A stretch of DNA of 39,251 bases, taken from Curtobacterium sp. A7_M15 (lineage in GTDB: Bacteria > Actinomycetota > Actinomycetes > Actinomycetales > Microbacteriaceae). Made by a program: the position numbers and the translations under genes. This document shows positions 1-9,245 of the stretch, one piece after another. The first letter of the stretch is position 1. Every line of letters begins with the position of its first letter. The stretch lies in NCBI RefSeq assembly GCF_030705415.1, contig NZ_JAUZED010000022.1, positions 1 to 39,251 of the forward strand, written 5' to 3'. A model generated the notes under the pieces. The model made no database searches and was not told the origin of the DNA. It saw nothing but the letters and a program-made list of their open reading frames with translations.

Positions 1-100
1 GAGGTTCCGCGCACCGTGGGACGGCGCGAGCCCCGCACCGCGCGCGGAACCCCGCACACTGCGCGTCGCGCACTGCGCGCCGCGCGCCGCACGCGCCGCC

Positions 101-1150
101 CTACGCGCTCCGGCGCACCACGAGCTCGGGCACGAGCAGCGTCTCGTCCCGTGGCTCCCCCTCGACGAGTGCCCGCACGGTGTCGAGCACCCGCTCCCCC
201 ATCGCCCGGAAGTCCTGCCGCACGGTGGTGAGCGGCGGCGTGAAGTGCGCCGCCTCGGGCACGTCGTCGAACCCCACGACGGCGATGTCGTCCGGCACCC
301 GGAGTCCTTCGTCGGCGAACGCGTGCAGGACACCGAGCGCCATCTGGTCGTTCCCGGCGAAGACCGCGTCGACCGTGTGCACGTCGATCGTCCGGGCCGC
401 GGCGAACCCGCTCGCGGGCGTCCAGTCCCCCTCGAGCACGACCGGCTCGAGTCCGGCGTCGTGCATGATCCGCTCGTACGTCGCTCGACGGACCTCGGAC
501 TCCTGCGAGACGGCGGGCCCCGCGATGTGCACGATCCGTCGGTGTCCGCGGGCGAAGAGGTGCTCCATCACGAGCGAGGTCCCCGCCGCCTGGTCGATCG
601 CGACGGCCGCGACGCTCGGCGCGACCGGTGCCCGCGAGGCGTCCCGCTGCACCGCGTTCGCCACCACGACGGGCACGGACACCGGGACGGTCAACGACGC
701 GAGGGCGTCGAGCACCCGGTTGTCGGCGGCCACGAGCACGATCGCGGCGACGTCCTGGGCGAGCAGCGTCACGAGGGCGTTCGACAGGTCGACCGGGCGC
801 GGGTCGTCCGGCAGGGTCGAGAGCAGCACGTGGTAGCCCGCTGATCGGGCTGCCCGCTCGAACCCGATCGCGGTGCTCGACGGTCCGTACAGCGCGTCCC
901 CCGCGGTGATGATGCCGAGCGCCCGGCTGCGTCCGCCTGCGAGCGCCCGCGCCGCGGCACGGGGCCGGTAGCCGAGTTCGGTCACTGCGTCGGACACCTG
1001 CGTGCGGAACTGCTCCCGCACCGTCGGGTCGCCGTTGATCACCCGCGAGACGGTCTGGTGCGAGACGCCCGCGCGCTCGGCGACGTCGAAGATCGTGGGC
1101 GCCTTGCGACGTTTGCCGCCGGCGTCCCCGAGCGCGGTCGTGGTCGTCAC
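101..1150 (-). CDS. LacI-family transcriptional regulator (probable arabinose regulon repressor)
   Basis: 349 aa sugar-responsive DNA-binding repressor. The N-terminal LacI helix-turn-helix covers roughly residues 18-62 (IFDVAERAGVSHQTVSRVIN followed by the LGYRP hinge start). The rest is a periplasmic-binding-protein-like effector domain ending with the family signature VVGFDDVPEA near residue 290. The gene is divergent from the ChvE-type sugar importer at 1330, and a perfect LacI-type palindrome lies between them at 1239-1254. The same 12-bp core recurs before the GH51 gene and before the importer at 30385, so this is the best candidate regulator for all three promoters. Arabinose or an arabinoside as effector is inferred from the GH51 partner; direct proof is absent. 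Confidence 0.93.
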   Translation of the reverse strand: MTTTTALGDAGGKRRKAPTIFDVAERAGVSHQTVSRVINGDPTVREQFRTQVSDAVTELGYRPRAAARALAGGRSRALGIITAGDALYGPSSTAIGFERAARSAGYHVLLSTLPDDPRPVDLSNALVTLLAQDVAAIVLVAADNRVLDALASLTVPVSVPVVVANAVQRDASRAPVAPSVAAVAIDQAAGTSLVMEHLFARGHRRIVHIAGPAVSQESEVRRATYERIMHDAGLEPVVLEGDWTPASGFAAARTIDVHTVDAVFAGNDQMALGVLHAFADEGLRVPDDIAVVGFDDVPEAAHFTPPLTTVRQDFRAMGERVLDTVRALVEGEPRDETLLVPELVVRRSA

Positions 1151-1211
1151 GCCGCCAACCGTACCGCGCAGTCCGGCCGACGCGGCAAGATCGCGAAACG
1201 GTCACGGTGAG

Positions 1212-1240
1212 TTGACACCCCGTCACGGAACCCGGAGTAT
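1212..1240 (+). promoter_or_regulatory. Promoter of the ChvE-type importer operon
   Basis: A perfect -35 hexamer TTGACA (1212-1217) is followed after 17 bp by a weak -10-like hexamer GAGTAT (1235-1240). The operator palindrome begins inside this -10, so a bound repressor would block RNA polymerase. The -10 match is poor, so its exact position is uncertain. Confidence 0.5.
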
Positions 1241-1254
1241 GTGAGCGCTCACAT
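1239..1254. promoter_or_regulatory. LacI-type operator, 16-bp perfect palindrome
   Basis: ATGTGAGCGCTCACAT is a perfect palindrome with the central CG typical of LacI-family operators. It lies 76 bp before the importer start and 89 bp before the divergent LacI start. It shares the core GTGAGCGCTCAC with the sites at 30199-30210 and 30325-30336. Confidence 0.8.
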
Positions 1255-1329
1255 GAGCACATCCCGCGGGGCACAGCAGCCCCGGCACCGAGCGCGTCGC
1301 CGTGGACGCGCAGGAACAGAGGTACTTCG

Positions 1330-2460
1330 ATGATGAAGCGCAAGATCGTCGCGGGCGTCGCCGCCCTCGGCATCGCCATCGCACTCGCCGGCTGCTCCGC
1401 CGGCGGACGCGCGTCCACCGACGGTGGGGGCAGCAGCGGCGACAACAAGGGCGCCCTCGTCGGCGTCGCGATGCCGACCAAGGTCTCCGAACGCTGGATC
1501 AAGGACGGCGACGCGGTCAAGAGCGACCTCGAGAAGGCCGGCTACAAGGTCGACCTCGAGTACGGCGACAACAAGGTCCAGCAGCAGGCCCAGCAGGTCA
1601 GCAACATGATCACGAAGGGCGCGAAGGTCCTGATCATCGCGTCGATCGACGGCGGTGCACTGTCCGACCAGCTCGACGCCGCCGCGAAGGCCGGCATCAA
1701 GGTGATCTCGTACGACCGCCTGCTCACCGGCAACAAGAACGTCGACTACTACGTGTCGTTCGACAACTACAAGGTCGGCGTGGACCAGGCCACGAGCCTC
1801 CTCACCGGCCTCGGGATCGTCGACGACAAGGGCGAGAAGACCGGCAAGAAGGGCCCGTTCAACATCGAGGTCTTCGCCGGCTCGCTCGACGACAACAACG
1901 CCGGGTTCTTCTTCAACGGTGCGATGGACACCCTCAAGCCGTACCTCGAGGACGGCACGCTGAAGATCCAGTCCGGCCAGGACCAGCTGTCCCAGGCCGC
2001 GACGCAGCAGTGGGACCCGGCGACCGCCAAGGCCCGCATGCAGAACCTCGTCGCCAAGTCGTACTCCGGTGGCGAGACGCTGAACGGTGTCCTCTCGCCC
2101 TACGACGGCATCTCGATCGGCATCATCTCGGCGCTCCAGGGCGCCGGGTACGGCTCGGGTGACCGCCCGCTGCCGGTGGTCACCGGCCAGGACGCCGAGC
2201 AGGCCAGCGTGAAGTCGATCATCGAGGGCCAGCAGTACTCGACCATCTACAAGGACACGCGCAAGCTCGCGAAGCAGTCCGTCACGATGGCCGAGGACCT
2301 GCTCTCCGGCAAGAAGCCCGAGGTCAACGACACCAAGAGCTACGACAACAAGGTCAAGGTCGTCCCGACCTACCTGTTCCAGCCCACGGTCGTGACGAAG
2401 GACAACTACAAGGAAGTCCTCGTCGACTCCGGGTACTACACCGAGGCCGACCTCAAGTAG
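1330..2460 (+). CDS. chvE: ChvE-type multiple-monosaccharide ABC transporter substrate-binding lipoprotein
   Basis: 376 aa extracellular sugar-binding lipoprotein. The signal peptide has the lipobox LAGC with the lipidated Cys at residue 22, followed by a Ser/Gly-rich linker. The mature part is a type-I periplasmic binding fold. The segment SYDRLL...[13 protein letters not shown] is characteristic of ChvE/XylF-type binding proteins. Two consecutive ATGs (1330, 1333) are possible starts, with AGAGG a few bases upstream. It is first in an operon with an ATPase and a permease of the MmsA/MmsB (GguA/GguB) type. A strong hairpin after its stop probably keeps its transcript more abundant than the downstream genes. 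Specificity is not readable from sequence; L-arabinose, xylose, glucose or galactose are all plausible, and the shared operator favours arabinose. Confidence 0.93.
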   Translation: MMKRKIVAGVAALGIAIALAGCSAGGRASTDGGGSSGDNKGALVGVAMPTKVSERWIKDGDAVKSDLEKAGYKVDLEYGDNKVQQQAQQVSNMITKGAKVLIIASIDGGALSDQLDAAAKAGIKVISYDRLLTGNKNVDYYVSFDNYKVGVDQATSLLTGLGIVDDKGEKTGKKGPFNIEVFAGSLDDNNAGFFFNGAMDTLKPYLEDGTLKIQSGQDQLSQAATQQWDPATAKARMQNLVAKSYSGGETLNGVLSPYDGISIGIISALQGAGYGSGDRPLPVVTGQDAEQASVKSIIEGQQYSTIYKDTRKLAKQSVTMAEDLLSGKKPEVNDTKSYDNKVKVVPTYLFQPTVVTKDNYKEVLVDSGYYTEADLK

Positions 2461-2473
2461 GACGCTCCCACCT

Positions 2474-2521
2474 GACGGACTGGAGGCGCGGGTCGACCCC
2501 GCCCCGTGCCTCCCGTCCGTC
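2474..2521 (+). terminator. Intra-operon hairpin (GGAGGCGCG family)
   Basis: A long stem pairs 2474-2492 with 2503-2521, with one mismatch and one G-T wobble. It lies between the binding-protein stop and the ATPase start. No U-tract follows, so it may act as a partial terminator or a 3' stabiliser of the binding-protein mRNA. Its arms resemble the other GGGAGGCGCGGTGCC hairpins of this window. Confidence 0.6.
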
Positions 2522-2563
2522 CCCACTCGCGCGCCGACGCGCGCACACGGAAAGGCGGTCCGC

Positions 2564-4117
2564 ATGGCGGACACCATCCTCGAGATGCGGGACATCACCA
2601 AGACGTTCCCCGGCGTGAAGGCGCTGCAGGGCGTCTCGATCGAGGTCGAGCGCGGCCAGGTCCACGCGATCTGCGGCGAGAACGGCGCCGGCAAGTCCAC
2701 CCTGATGAAGGTGCTGTCCGGGGTGTACCCGCACGGCTCCTTCGACGGCGAGATCCTGATCGACGGCGCGCCCGTCGAGTTCGGCGACATCAACGACTCC
2801 GAGGCGGCCGGGGTGGTGATCATCCACCAGGAGCTCGCGCTCAGCCCGTTCCTGTCGATCGCCGAGAACATCTTCCTCGGCAACGAGCAGTCCAAGGGCG
2901 GCTTCATCGACTGGAACAAGACGAACCTCGCCGCAGCGGAACTGCTGCAGCGCGTCGGCCTGAAGGACAACCCGGTCACGAAGATCGTCGACATCGGCGT
3001 CGGCAAGCAGCAGCTCGTCGAGATCGCCAAGGCGCTGTCGAAGCGCGTGAAGCTCCTCATCCTCGACGAGCCCACCGCGGCGCTCAACGACGACGACTCG
3101 GCGCACCTGCTCGACCTCATCCGGTCGCTGCAGGCCGAGGGCATGACGGCGATCATCATCAGCCACAAGCTCAACGAGATCAAGGCGATCGCGGACAAGG
3201 TCACGATCATCCGCGACGGCAAGACCATCGAGACGCTCGACATGCACGCCGACGACGTCTCGGAGGACCGGATCATCCGCGGGATGGTCGGTCGCGACCT
3301 GTCGAACCGGTACCCCGAGCGCGAGGACCCGCAGATCGGCGAGGAACTCCTCCGGATCGAGGACTGGACCGTCCACCACCCGCTCGACGCCTCGCGCGAG
3401 ATCATCCACCAGGCGAACCTCTCCGTCCGCTCGGGTGAGATCGTCGGCATCGCCGGACTCATGGGCGCCGGACGGACGGAGCTCGCGATGAGCGTGTTCG
3501 GGCACTCGTACGGTTCGGGCATCAGCGGCACCGTCTACAAGCGCGGCGTCCCGATCAAGACCCACACGGTGTCGCAGGCGATCGACAACGGCATCGCCTA
3601 CGTCACCGAGGACCGGAAGCGCTACGGACTCAACCTGATCGACGACATCAAGCGGAACATCTCCGGGTCGGCGCTCGGGAAGCTCGCGAACTGGGGCTTC
3701 GTGAACGCGTCCGAGGAGACCACCGTCGCCGGCCAGTTCCTCAGGAGCCTCAACATCAAGGCACCCAACGTCGACGTCGTCACCGGGAAGCTCTCCGGCG
3801 GCAACCAGCAGAAGGTCGTCCTGTCGAAGTGGATGTACGCCGACCCCGACGTGCTCATCCTCGACGAGCCGACCCGAGGCATCGACGTCGGCGCGAAGTA
3901 CGAGATCTACACGATCATCAACCAGCTCGCAGACCAGGGGAAGGGCGTCATCGTGATCTCCTCCGAGCTCCCCGAGCTCCTCGGCATCTGCGACCGCATC
4001 TACACGCTCTCCGAGGGCACGATCACCGCTGACGTGCCCCGCTCCGAGGCCACGCCCGAGGCCCTCATGCAGTACATGACCCAGGAACGGGAGACCCCTG
4101 TCAATGAACGCGCTTAA
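2564..4117 (+). CDS. mmsA: Multiple-monosaccharide ABC transporter ATP-binding protein (two NBDs)
   Basis: 517 aa cytoplasmic ATPase of the CUT2 sugar transporter type with two fused nucleotide-binding domains. NBD1 has a canonical Walker [10 protein letters not shown] (residues 38-46), a Walker [12 protein letters not shown] and the switch region [10 protein letters not shown]2 has the degenerate Walker [11 protein letters not shown] usual for this family, the signature [14 protein letters not shown] and Walker [13 protein letters not shown]. The start has a good GGAAAGG ribosome site 8 bp upstream. It overlaps the permease gene by 14 bp, which suggests translational coupling. Length and domain order are normal for GguA/MmsA proteins. 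Confidence 0.95.
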   Translation: MADTILEMRDITKTFPGVKALQGVSIEVERGQVHAICGENGAGKSTLMKVLSGVYPHGSFDGEILIDGAPVEFGDINDSEAAGVVIIHQELALSPFLSIAENIFLGNEQSKGGFIDWNKTNLAAAELLQRVGLKDNPVTKIVDIGVGKQQLVEIAKALSKRVKLLILDEPTAALNDDDSAHLLDLIRSLQAEGMTAIIISHKLNEIKAIADKVTIIRDGKTIETLDMHADDVSEDRIIRGMVGRDLSNRYPEREDPQIGEELLRIEDWTVHHPLDASREIIHQANLSVRSGEIVGIAGLMGAGRTELAMSVFGHSYGSGISGTVYKRGVPIKTHTVSQAIDNGIAYVTEDRKRYGLNLIDDIKRNISGSALGKLANWGFVNASEETTVAGQFLRSLNIKAPNVDVVTGKLSGGNQQKVVLSKWMYADPDVLILDEPTRGIDVGAKYEIYTIINQLADQGKGVIVISSELPELLGICDRIYTLSEGTITADVPRSEATPEALMQYMTQERETPVNERA

Positions 4118-5285
4118 GTCCGCCGCCGGCTACCTCACCGGGCAGCTCCGACAGATCGGCCTGTTCATCGCGCTGATCGTCATCGTCATCTTCTTCCAGG
4201 TGACGACGAACGGCATCACCCTCGCCCCGATCAACGTCTCGAACCTGATCGTCCAGAACAGCTACATCCTCATCCTCGCCATCGGCATGGTGATGGTCAT
4301 CATCGCCGGGCACATCGACCTCTCGGTCGGCTCGGTCGTGGCCTTCACGGGTGCCATGGCCGGTGTCATGATCACGCAGTGGGGCCTGCCCTGGCCGGTC
4401 GCGGTCGTGCTCTGCCTGGTGGTCGGCGCGCTCGTCGGCGCCTGGCAGGGGTTCTGGATCGCCTACTTCGGGATCCCGGCGTTCATCGTCACGCTCGCGG
4501 GCATGCTCGCGTTCCGCGGCGCCGCGCAGATCGTCCTGCACAACCAGCAGATCTCGCCCTTCCCCGACGGCTTCCGGTCCCTCGGCTCCGGCTTCCTGCC
4601 GTCGTTCGGGACGACCGGGTACGAGCCCCTCACGATGATCCTCGGCTTCGCGGCCGCGGCCGTCCTGATCGTCACGGCGTTCCGCGGTCGTGCGACGCGG
4701 CGGAAGTACCAGCTCGAGAGCGAGCCGTTCGCCTGGTTCATCACGAAGCTCGCCTTCACCGTCGCGCTCGTCATCTACGTGGCGCTCCTGCTCGCGAGCT
4801 ACAACGGCACCCCGATCGTGCTCGTCGTGCTCGGCGCCCTCGTGGTGATCTACTCGGTCGTCATGCGGAGCGCGGTGTTCGGCCGCCACATCTACGCGAT
4901 CGGTGGCAACGCCCTCGCCGCGCAGCTGTCCGGCGTCAAGACGAAGCGCGTCACGTTCCTGCTCTTCGTGAACATGGGCGTCATCTCGGCCCTGGCCGGC
5001 GTGGTGTTCACCGGGCAGCTCAACCTGGCGGCGCCGGGTGCGGGCAACGGCTTCGAGCTCGACGCCATCGCCGCGGTGTTCATCGGTGGCGCGGCCGTCA
5101 CGGGCGGCATCGGGACGGTGCCGGGTGCGATCGTCGGTGGTCTCATCATCGGCATCCTGAACAACGGCATGTCGATCCTCGGCATCGGCACCGAGTACCA
5201 GTCGCTGATCAAGGGTCTGGTGCTGCTCGCCGCCGTCGCGTTCGACGTGTTCAACAAGCGCCGGGCGGCGTCCGCCCGCAAGTAG
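4104..5285 (+). CDS. mmsB: Multiple-monosaccharide ABC transporter permease
   Basis: 393 aa integral membrane permease of the RbsC/GguB class. Many hydrophobic segments are visible, including [14 protein letters not shown] near the N terminus and the conserved [21 protein letters not shown] region that marks CUT2 permeases. The segment [31 protein letters not shown] is also typical of the family. The ATG lies inside the end of the ATPase gene, with GGGAG upstream. It is the last gene of the operon and is followed by a very stable hairpin. It forms the channel for the binding protein and ATPase encoded upstream. Confidence 0.94.
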   Translation: MNALKSAAGYLTGQLRQIGLFIALIVIVIFFQVTTNGITLAPINVSNLIVQNSYILILAIGMVMVIIAGHIDLSVGSVVAFTGAMAGVMITQWGLPWPVAVVLCLVVGALVGAWQGFWIAYFGIPAFIVTLAGMLAFRGAAQIVLHNQQISPFPDGFRSLGSGFLPSFGTTGYEPLTMILGFAAAAVLIVTAFRGRATRRKYQLESEPFAWFITKLAFTVALVIYVALLLASYNGTPIVLVVLGALVVIYSVVMRSAVFGRHIYAIGGNALAAQLSGVKTKRVTFLLFVNMGVISALAGVVFTGQLNLAAPGAGNGFELDAIAAVFIGGAAVTGGIGTVPGAIVGGLIIGILNNGMSILGIGTEYQSLIKGLVLLAAVAFDVFNKRRAASARK

Positions 5286-5296
5286 GGGTCGCGCGG

Positions 5297-5324
5297 GTCG
5301 CTTCGCGCGCGTCGCTTCGCGCGG
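5297..5324. repeat. Short tandem repeat, 14 bp x 2
   Basis: Two adjacent copies of GTCGCTTCGCGCGS (5297-5310 and 5311-5324) follow the permease stop directly. They lead into the large hairpin and may be a small slippage product. Confidence 0.6.
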
Positions 5325-5330
5325 TTCGTT

Positions 5331-5385
5331 TCGTGAGCAGAAATGGTCGGGTTCCGTTCAGGGACCCGACCATTTCTGCTCACGA
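5331..5385. terminator. Very stable palindromic hairpin between convergent genes
   Basis: A perfect 22-bp inverted repeat (5331-5352 with 5364-5385) has arms beginning TCGTGAGCAGAAATGGTCGG. A further three pairs (one of them G-T) extend the stem to about 25 bp around the loop GTTCA. It lies between the importer operon and the convergent GH13 gene, whose stop at 5380 falls inside the right arm. It probably terminates both, but it is longer than a usual terminator and may be a dispersed extragenic palindrome. Confidence 0.7.
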
Positions 5386-6720
5386 TCGGGAGAGAACGGC
5401 CCAGGCGGCGGCCGGGAGGCGCACGGTCCCGTCGCGCAGGTCGGCTCGGCCCGCCTCCACGCGCGTCGCGTCGGCGGCGGGCAGGTCGACGGGATCGTCC
5501 GCCAGGTTCAGGGCGGTCACCACGGCACGGTCCGCCGTCGCGGTCCGCAGCACGATCGCGCTGTTCGTCAGGCGGACGACGTCGGTGTGGGCCCGGTGCA
5601 GCCAGGGTTCGCGCCGGCGGAGCGCGATGAGCGCCTCGTGGTCGTGCGTGAGCTGCACGGGTGCGGGCGGGACGGCCGGGAACTCCGGGCGGACGGCGTC
5701 GTCCCCACCGACGCGCTCCTCCTTCACCCCCGTCCAGCCGTACTCGTCGCCGGCCCAGACGCTCGGGGTCCCGGCGACCGTGAAGAGGACCGCTGCGGCG
5801 TGACCGGCGAACCGCTCCCCCACGGCGCTCGCGATGCGGGTGACGTCGTGGTTGCCGACGAACGTGCTCGGCGCCTGCGCGGCCAGCAGTCGGTCGTGCC
5901 GTTCGACGGCGTGCGCGAGCTCGAAGCAGTTCCGGTCGGCGATGCCGTGCCAGATGCCCTGCCACAGCTCGTACTGCGTGGTGGAGTCGATCGTCGAGGC
6001 CCGGACGAACGCGGCCGTGTCGCCGTGGATGACCTCGCCCGTGAACCAGGCGTCCGGGAAGCGCTCGCGCACCCGCGGCAGCACCCGTGCCCAGAACGCC
6101 GTCGGCACCGCGTAGGCCGCGTCGAGTCGCCAGCCGTCGACGCCCCGTGCGAGCCAGTGCGTCATCACCTCGACGACGAGGTCCTCGGCGGCACGCCCGT
6201 CGTGGTCGAGCGCGACCAGGATGTCGTGGCCCTCGAACAGTCCCACCGGCACGTCGTCGCCGGGCGACCAGCCTGCCCAGTCGATCGCGAAGAGGTCCGC
6301 GGTCGGTGCGTCCGGGCCCTGCTCCTGGACGGCTCGGAAGGCAGGGTGCTCCCGTCCGACGTGGTTGAACACCCCGTCGAGCAGGACCCGGATCCCCCGG
6401 TCGTGTGCGGCGGTGACGAGCCGGTCGAAGTCGTCGTCGTCACCGAGCCGCGGGTCGATCCGGAAGTGGTCGACCGTGTCGTAGCCGTGTGTCGAGCTCG
6501 CGAAGACCGGCCCGAGCAGCAGCCCGTTCAGCCCGAGGTCCACGACGTGGTCGAGCCAGGGTTCGATGCGTCCGAGGCGGTGGTCGACCGGACGTCCGTC
6601 GACGGGGACGTCCGGTCGCACGTCGGCGCCGACGAAGCCGAATGGGTAGACGTGCCACCACATGACGTGCTCCACCCAGGCCGGCTCGGCGGGACGCTCC
6701 GGTTCGGTGTCGCTGTTCAC
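5380..6720 (-). CDS. GH13 alpha-amylase-family glycosidase, cytoplasmic
   Basis: 446 aa retaining alpha-glycosidase or transglycosylase of family GH13. All four conserved regions are present: region I DGVFNH (115-120), region II GWRLD with nucleophile Asp200, region III FTGEV with acid/base Glu229, and region IV VGNHD with Asp292. There is no signal peptide, so it acts inside the cell, probably on maltodextrin- or trehalose-like oligosaccharides. The chosen GTG at 6720 gives a normal N terminus just before HVMWWHVYPFGF. The frame stays open upstream but there lies antisense to a real gene, so longer starts were rejected. The ribosome site is weak. It is monocistronic and no LacI-type operator is visible nearby. 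Confidence 0.9.
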   Translation of the reverse strand: MNSDTEPERPAEPAWVEHVMWWHVYPFGFVGADVRPDVPVDGRPVDHRLGRIEPWLDHVVDLGLNGLLLGPVFASSTHGYDTVDHFRIDPRLGDDDDFDRLVTAAHDRGIRVLLDGVFNHVGREHPAFRAVQEQGPDAPTADLFAIDWAGWSPGDDVPVGLFEGHDILVALDHDGRAAEDLVVEVMTHWLARGVDGWRLDAAYAVPTAFWARVLPRVRERFPDAWFTGEVIHGDTAAFVRASTIDSTTQYELWQGIWHGIADRNCFELAHAVERHDRLLAAQAPSTFVGNHDVTRIASAVGERFAGHAAAVLFTVAGTPSVWAGDEYGWTGVKEERVGGDDAVRPEFPAVPPAPVQLTHDHEALIALRRREPWLHRAHTDVVRLTNSAIVLRTATADRAVVTALNLADDPVDLPAADATRVEAGRADLRDGTVRLPAAAWAVLSRS

Positions 6721-6786
6721 CGACCCGATGCTGCCAGCTGCACCTGGGCTGGGTGCGGAAGCGGACAATCGGACGAGGATGGACGC

Positions 6787-7185
6787 ATGGGACGGGCGAT
6801 CAGGTCGGCGGCGGACGCAGCGGCATCGGAAGCCGCGCACGCGGAACGGACGTGCGCGTCGTGCGGTCGGCGGATGCCGTCCTCGGCCGGGCCCGAGGCG
6901 AAGTGGTGCTCGGCCTCGTGCCGCAAGCACGGCATCGACGACGTCGACCGTGCGCTCGAACAGCGCATCGACGAGCTCCTCGCCGCGCGCGCACGGACCT
7001 CGAGCATCTGCCCCTCCGAGGTCGCACGGTCGCTCGACCCCGACGACTGGCGCGGCCTCATGGAGCCGGCGCGACGTGCGGCGCGGCGGATGACGGCCCG
7101 GGGCGAGGTCGAGATCACCCAACAGGGCAGCGTCGTGGACCCGTCGACCGCCAAGGGCCCGATCCGTATTCGCCGACCGCGCTGA
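6787..7185 (+). CDS. DUF3253 domain protein with N-terminal Cys zinc-knuckle
   Basis: 132 aa. The N-terminal part carries CASCGRRM...KWCSASCRKH, a C-x2-C ... C-x3-C pattern like the short DUF2256 metal-binding motif. The C-terminal part from about residue 60 matches DUF3253: ICPSEVARSLDPDDWRGLMEPARRAARRM, then ITQQGS, VDP and KGPIRIR. That region looks like a small winged helix. The start follows GAGGA at the right spacing. It is divergent from the GH13 gene and one base precedes the next gene, so the two are probably cotranscribed. Function is unknown. Confidence 0.85.
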   Translation: MGRAIRSAADAAASEAAHAERTCASCGRRMPSSAGPEAKWCSASCRKHGIDDVDRALEQRIDELLAARARTSSICPSEVARSLDPDDWRGLMEPARRAARRMTARGEVEITQQGSVVDPSTAKGPIRIRRPR

Positions 7186-7186
7186 C

Positions 7187-7777
7187 ATGGACGACCACCT
7201 CATCACGGCCACCCGTCGCGCCGACCACCTCGCTACCGTCGGCGGCACCGTCATCGGCATCTCGCAACAGGCCGGCCTCGCCGGACTCTCCGTGCTCTGG
7301 ACGGCACTCACCGCCGTCGGGATCGCCCGGCCCACCGAACTGGTCTGGACGATCATCGCGGCAACCGGTGCAGTGGTCACTGTCACCGTCTGGATCCGCG
7401 CCCGCCGCGCGGGGGCCCTGCTGCCGTTCTTCCTCACCGCTCCCGAGCGGCCGCTCGCAGCGCTCACGCCCGCGCAACGTCGCGAGCTCCGACGGCAGTT
7501 GCGGCGACCCGGCACCGTCACGGAACCGTACGCAGCACTCGTGCGAAGCGTGATCGACTGGCAGCGCCGCTCGACGCGGGCTGCGGTCCCGATGCTCGTC
7601 GGGATGTTCCTCAATTCGGTCGGGCTCTCCGGTTCGGTCGCGATGACCAACGGGCCTGCGGGCTGGTCCTTGATGGTCGGGCTCCTCGCCGTCGCCGTGT
7701 TCATCACCGTGGCCAGTCGTGTCGAATCGCGGCGTCAACTGCGCGTTCGGGAACAAGCACAGCACGACACCTGTTGA
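7187..7777 (+). CDS. Hypothetical membrane protein
   Basis: 196 aa, no recognised family. About four hydrophobic segments are visible: residues 20-48, 54-70, 127-147 and 155-172. Between the second and third lies a basic cytoplasmic-looking stretch with LTPAQRRELRRQLRRPG. The N-terminal ATG is one base after the previous stop, and its stop overlaps the region just upstream of the reductase gene, so the three genes form a tight cluster. No signal peptide or catalytic motif is apparent. Confidence 0.75.
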   Translation: MDDHLITATRRADHLATVGGTVIGISQQAGLAGLSVLWTALTAVGIARPTELVWTIIAATGAVVTVTVWIRARRAGALLPFFLTAPERPLAALTPAQRRELRRQLRRPGTVTEPYAALVRSVIDWQRRSTRAAVPMLVGMFLNSVGLSGSVAMTNGPAGWSLMVGLLAVAVFITVASRVESRRQLRVREQAQHDTC

Positions 7778-7785
7778 TCACCGGG

Positions 7786-8886
7786 ATGACCTTCGACTCC
7801 ACCGCCGCACCGTCCCCCGACCGTCTCCGAGCCCTCGTGGTGGGTGCCAGCGGCATCACCGGATCGGCCCTCGTCACGCACCTGCTCGACCTCGGGTGGG
7901 AGGTGACCGCGCTCTCCCGCCGGCCCCTCGCACGCGACGGGGTCCGCACCGTGGCCGCAGACCTGCGCGACCCGCAGTCGCTGGGTGCCGCCCTCGCCGA
8001 CGAGCGTCCGACGCACGTCTTCTTCACCGCCTGGCAGCGGCAGGACACCGAGGCCGAGAACATCCGCGTGAACGGCGGCATGGTGCGCGACCTGCTCGCC
8101 GCACTCGCCCACGCTCCGCTCGAGCACGTCGCCCTCGTCACCGGACTGAAGCACTACCTCGGCCCGTTCGAGGCGTACGCCGCCGGGGAGATGCCCGACA
8201 CCCCCTTCCACGAGGAAGAACCGCGCCTCGACACCCCGAACTTCTACTACGCCCAGGAGGACGAGCTCTTCGCCGCCGCCGAGCGCCAGGGCTTCACGTG
8301 GTCGGTGCACCGCTCGCACACCGTGATCGGTCACGCGGTCGGGAACGCGATGAACATGGGCCTGACGATCGCGGTGCAGGCGACACTTGCGAAGGAGCTC
8401 GGCCTCGACTTCGTCTTCCCGGGCAGCGAGGCGCAGTGGAACGGCCTCACGGACATGACGGACGCCGGCATCCTGGCCGAGCACATGGTCTGGGCGTCGA
8501 CCACGCCCGAGGGCGCCGACGAGGCGTTCAACATCGTGAACGGCGACGTGTTCCGCTGGCGCTGGATGTGGCCCCGGCTCGCAGCACACCTCGGCGTGGA
8601 CCCCGCGCGGGTCGTCGGGTACGAGGGAGCGCCGCGTCCACTCGAGGAGCAGATGGCGCAGCACGAGTCCGCGTGGGCTGACATCGCCGCACGCCACGGC
8701 CTCGTCGAGGCGGACGTCTCCCGACTCGCCTCATGGTGGCACACGGACGCCGACCTCGGTCGTGCGATGGAGGTCGTCACGGACATGGGCAAGAGCCGTG
8801 ACGCCGGCTTCACCGCGTTCCGTCGCACCGAGCGTTCCTTCGCCGAGCTCTTCGACCGCTACCGCGCCGACCGACTCATCCCCTGA
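7786..8886 (+). CDS. PRISE-like SDR family NAD(P)H-dependent reductase
   Basis: 366 aa extended short-chain dehydrogenase resembling the progesterone 5-beta-reductase/iridoid synthase (PRISE) group. The Rossmann motif GASGITG is at residues 20-26. The PRISE signature TGLKHY carries the catalytic Lys122, and NFYYAQED carries Tyr154/155 in the position of the catalytic Tyr. Known PRISE enzymes reduce activated C=C bonds of enones with NADPH; the substrate here is unknown. ATG 7786 was chosen over an upstream TTG at 7774 that overlaps the previous gene. Identification of the family is firm; function is inferred. Confidence 0.88.
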   Translation: MTFDSTAAPSPDRLRALVVGASGITGSALVTHLLDLGWEVTALSRRPLARDGVRTVAADLRDPQSLGAALADERPTHVFFTAWQRQDTEAENIRVNGGMVRDLLAALAHAPLEHVALVTGLKHYLGPFEAYAAGEMPDTPFHEEEPRLDTPNFYYAQEDELFAAAERQGFTWSVHRSHTVIGHAVGNAMNMGLTIAVQATLAKELGLDFVFPGSEAQWNGLTDMTDAGILAEHMVWASTTPEGADEAFNIVNGDVFRWRWMWPRLAAHLGVDPARVVGYEGAPRPLEEQMAQHESAWADIAARHGLVEADVSRLASWWHTDADLGRAMEVVTDMGKSRDAGFTAFRRTERSFAELFDRYRADRLIP

Positions 8887-9017
8887 TCCGTACCCCGTTC
8901 GAATCAATCGGGGGACACGAACCTGCGGCCGGGCCGCGAACCCGCGCGCCGGGCCTGGTTGTCTTCGTGACACAGACGCCGGGGACCCTCGGCGGCCCCC
9001 GGAGGAAGGAAGACACC

Positions 9018-9194
9018 ATGTCGCTCGGAGACAAGGCGAAGGACGTCACGCAGAAGGTCGTCGGCAAGGTCGAGGAGGCCGTCGGCAAGCACACCGACGA
9101 CGCCGAGCTCAAGCACCAGGGCCAGAAGGACCAGGTCATGGGCGAGGGCCGTCTCGAGACCGAGAAGGCGAAGGACCACCTCGACGGTCACTGA
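9018..9194 (+). CDS. CsbD family stress-response protein
   Basis: 58 aa, small, highly charged and hydrophilic: MSLGDKAKDVTQKVVGKVEE, ending in a Lys/Glu/Asp-rich helix region. This is the classic CsbD-like composition and length; in many bacteria these proteins are general-stress induced with no known biochemical role. The ATG has a strong GGAGGAAGGA ribosome site at 9001-9010. A longer frame from 8967 is rejected because it would include that ribosome site. It stands alone and ends at a clear terminator. Confidence 0.9.
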   Translation: MSLGDKAKDVTQKVVGKVEEAVGKHTDDAELKHQGQKDQVMGEGRLETEKAKDHLDGH

Positions 9195-9210
9195 ACCCGT
9201 CGCACCACGG

Positions 9211-9238
9211 AACGCCCGCGCCCGTCGGCGCGGGCGTT
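9211..9238. terminator. Bidirectional rho-independent-type terminator
   Basis: A perfect 12-bp stem AACGCCCGCGCC / GGCGCGGGCGTT surrounds the 4-nt loop CGTC. It lies between the convergent CsbD gene (stop 9194) and the radical SAM gene (stop 9246). Confidence 0.85.
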
Positions 9239-9245
9239 CGTCGTC

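Noticed and set aside
1..100. Low-complexity GCGC-rich stretch at the window start
   Set aside because: Short CGCGCACTGCGCG-like repeats are visible but no stable terminator or gene could be defined; the region is cut by the window edge.
1249..3531. Very long minus-strand open frame (760 codons) opposite the sugar importer
   Set aside because: It is antisense to the clearly functional binding-protein and ATPase genes, has no domain, and reflects stop-poor high-GC sequence.
6721..7707. N-terminal extension of the GH13 frame to 775 codons
   Set aside because: The added part is antisense to the DUF3253 and membrane-protein genes and has no resemblance to amylase N-terminal domains.
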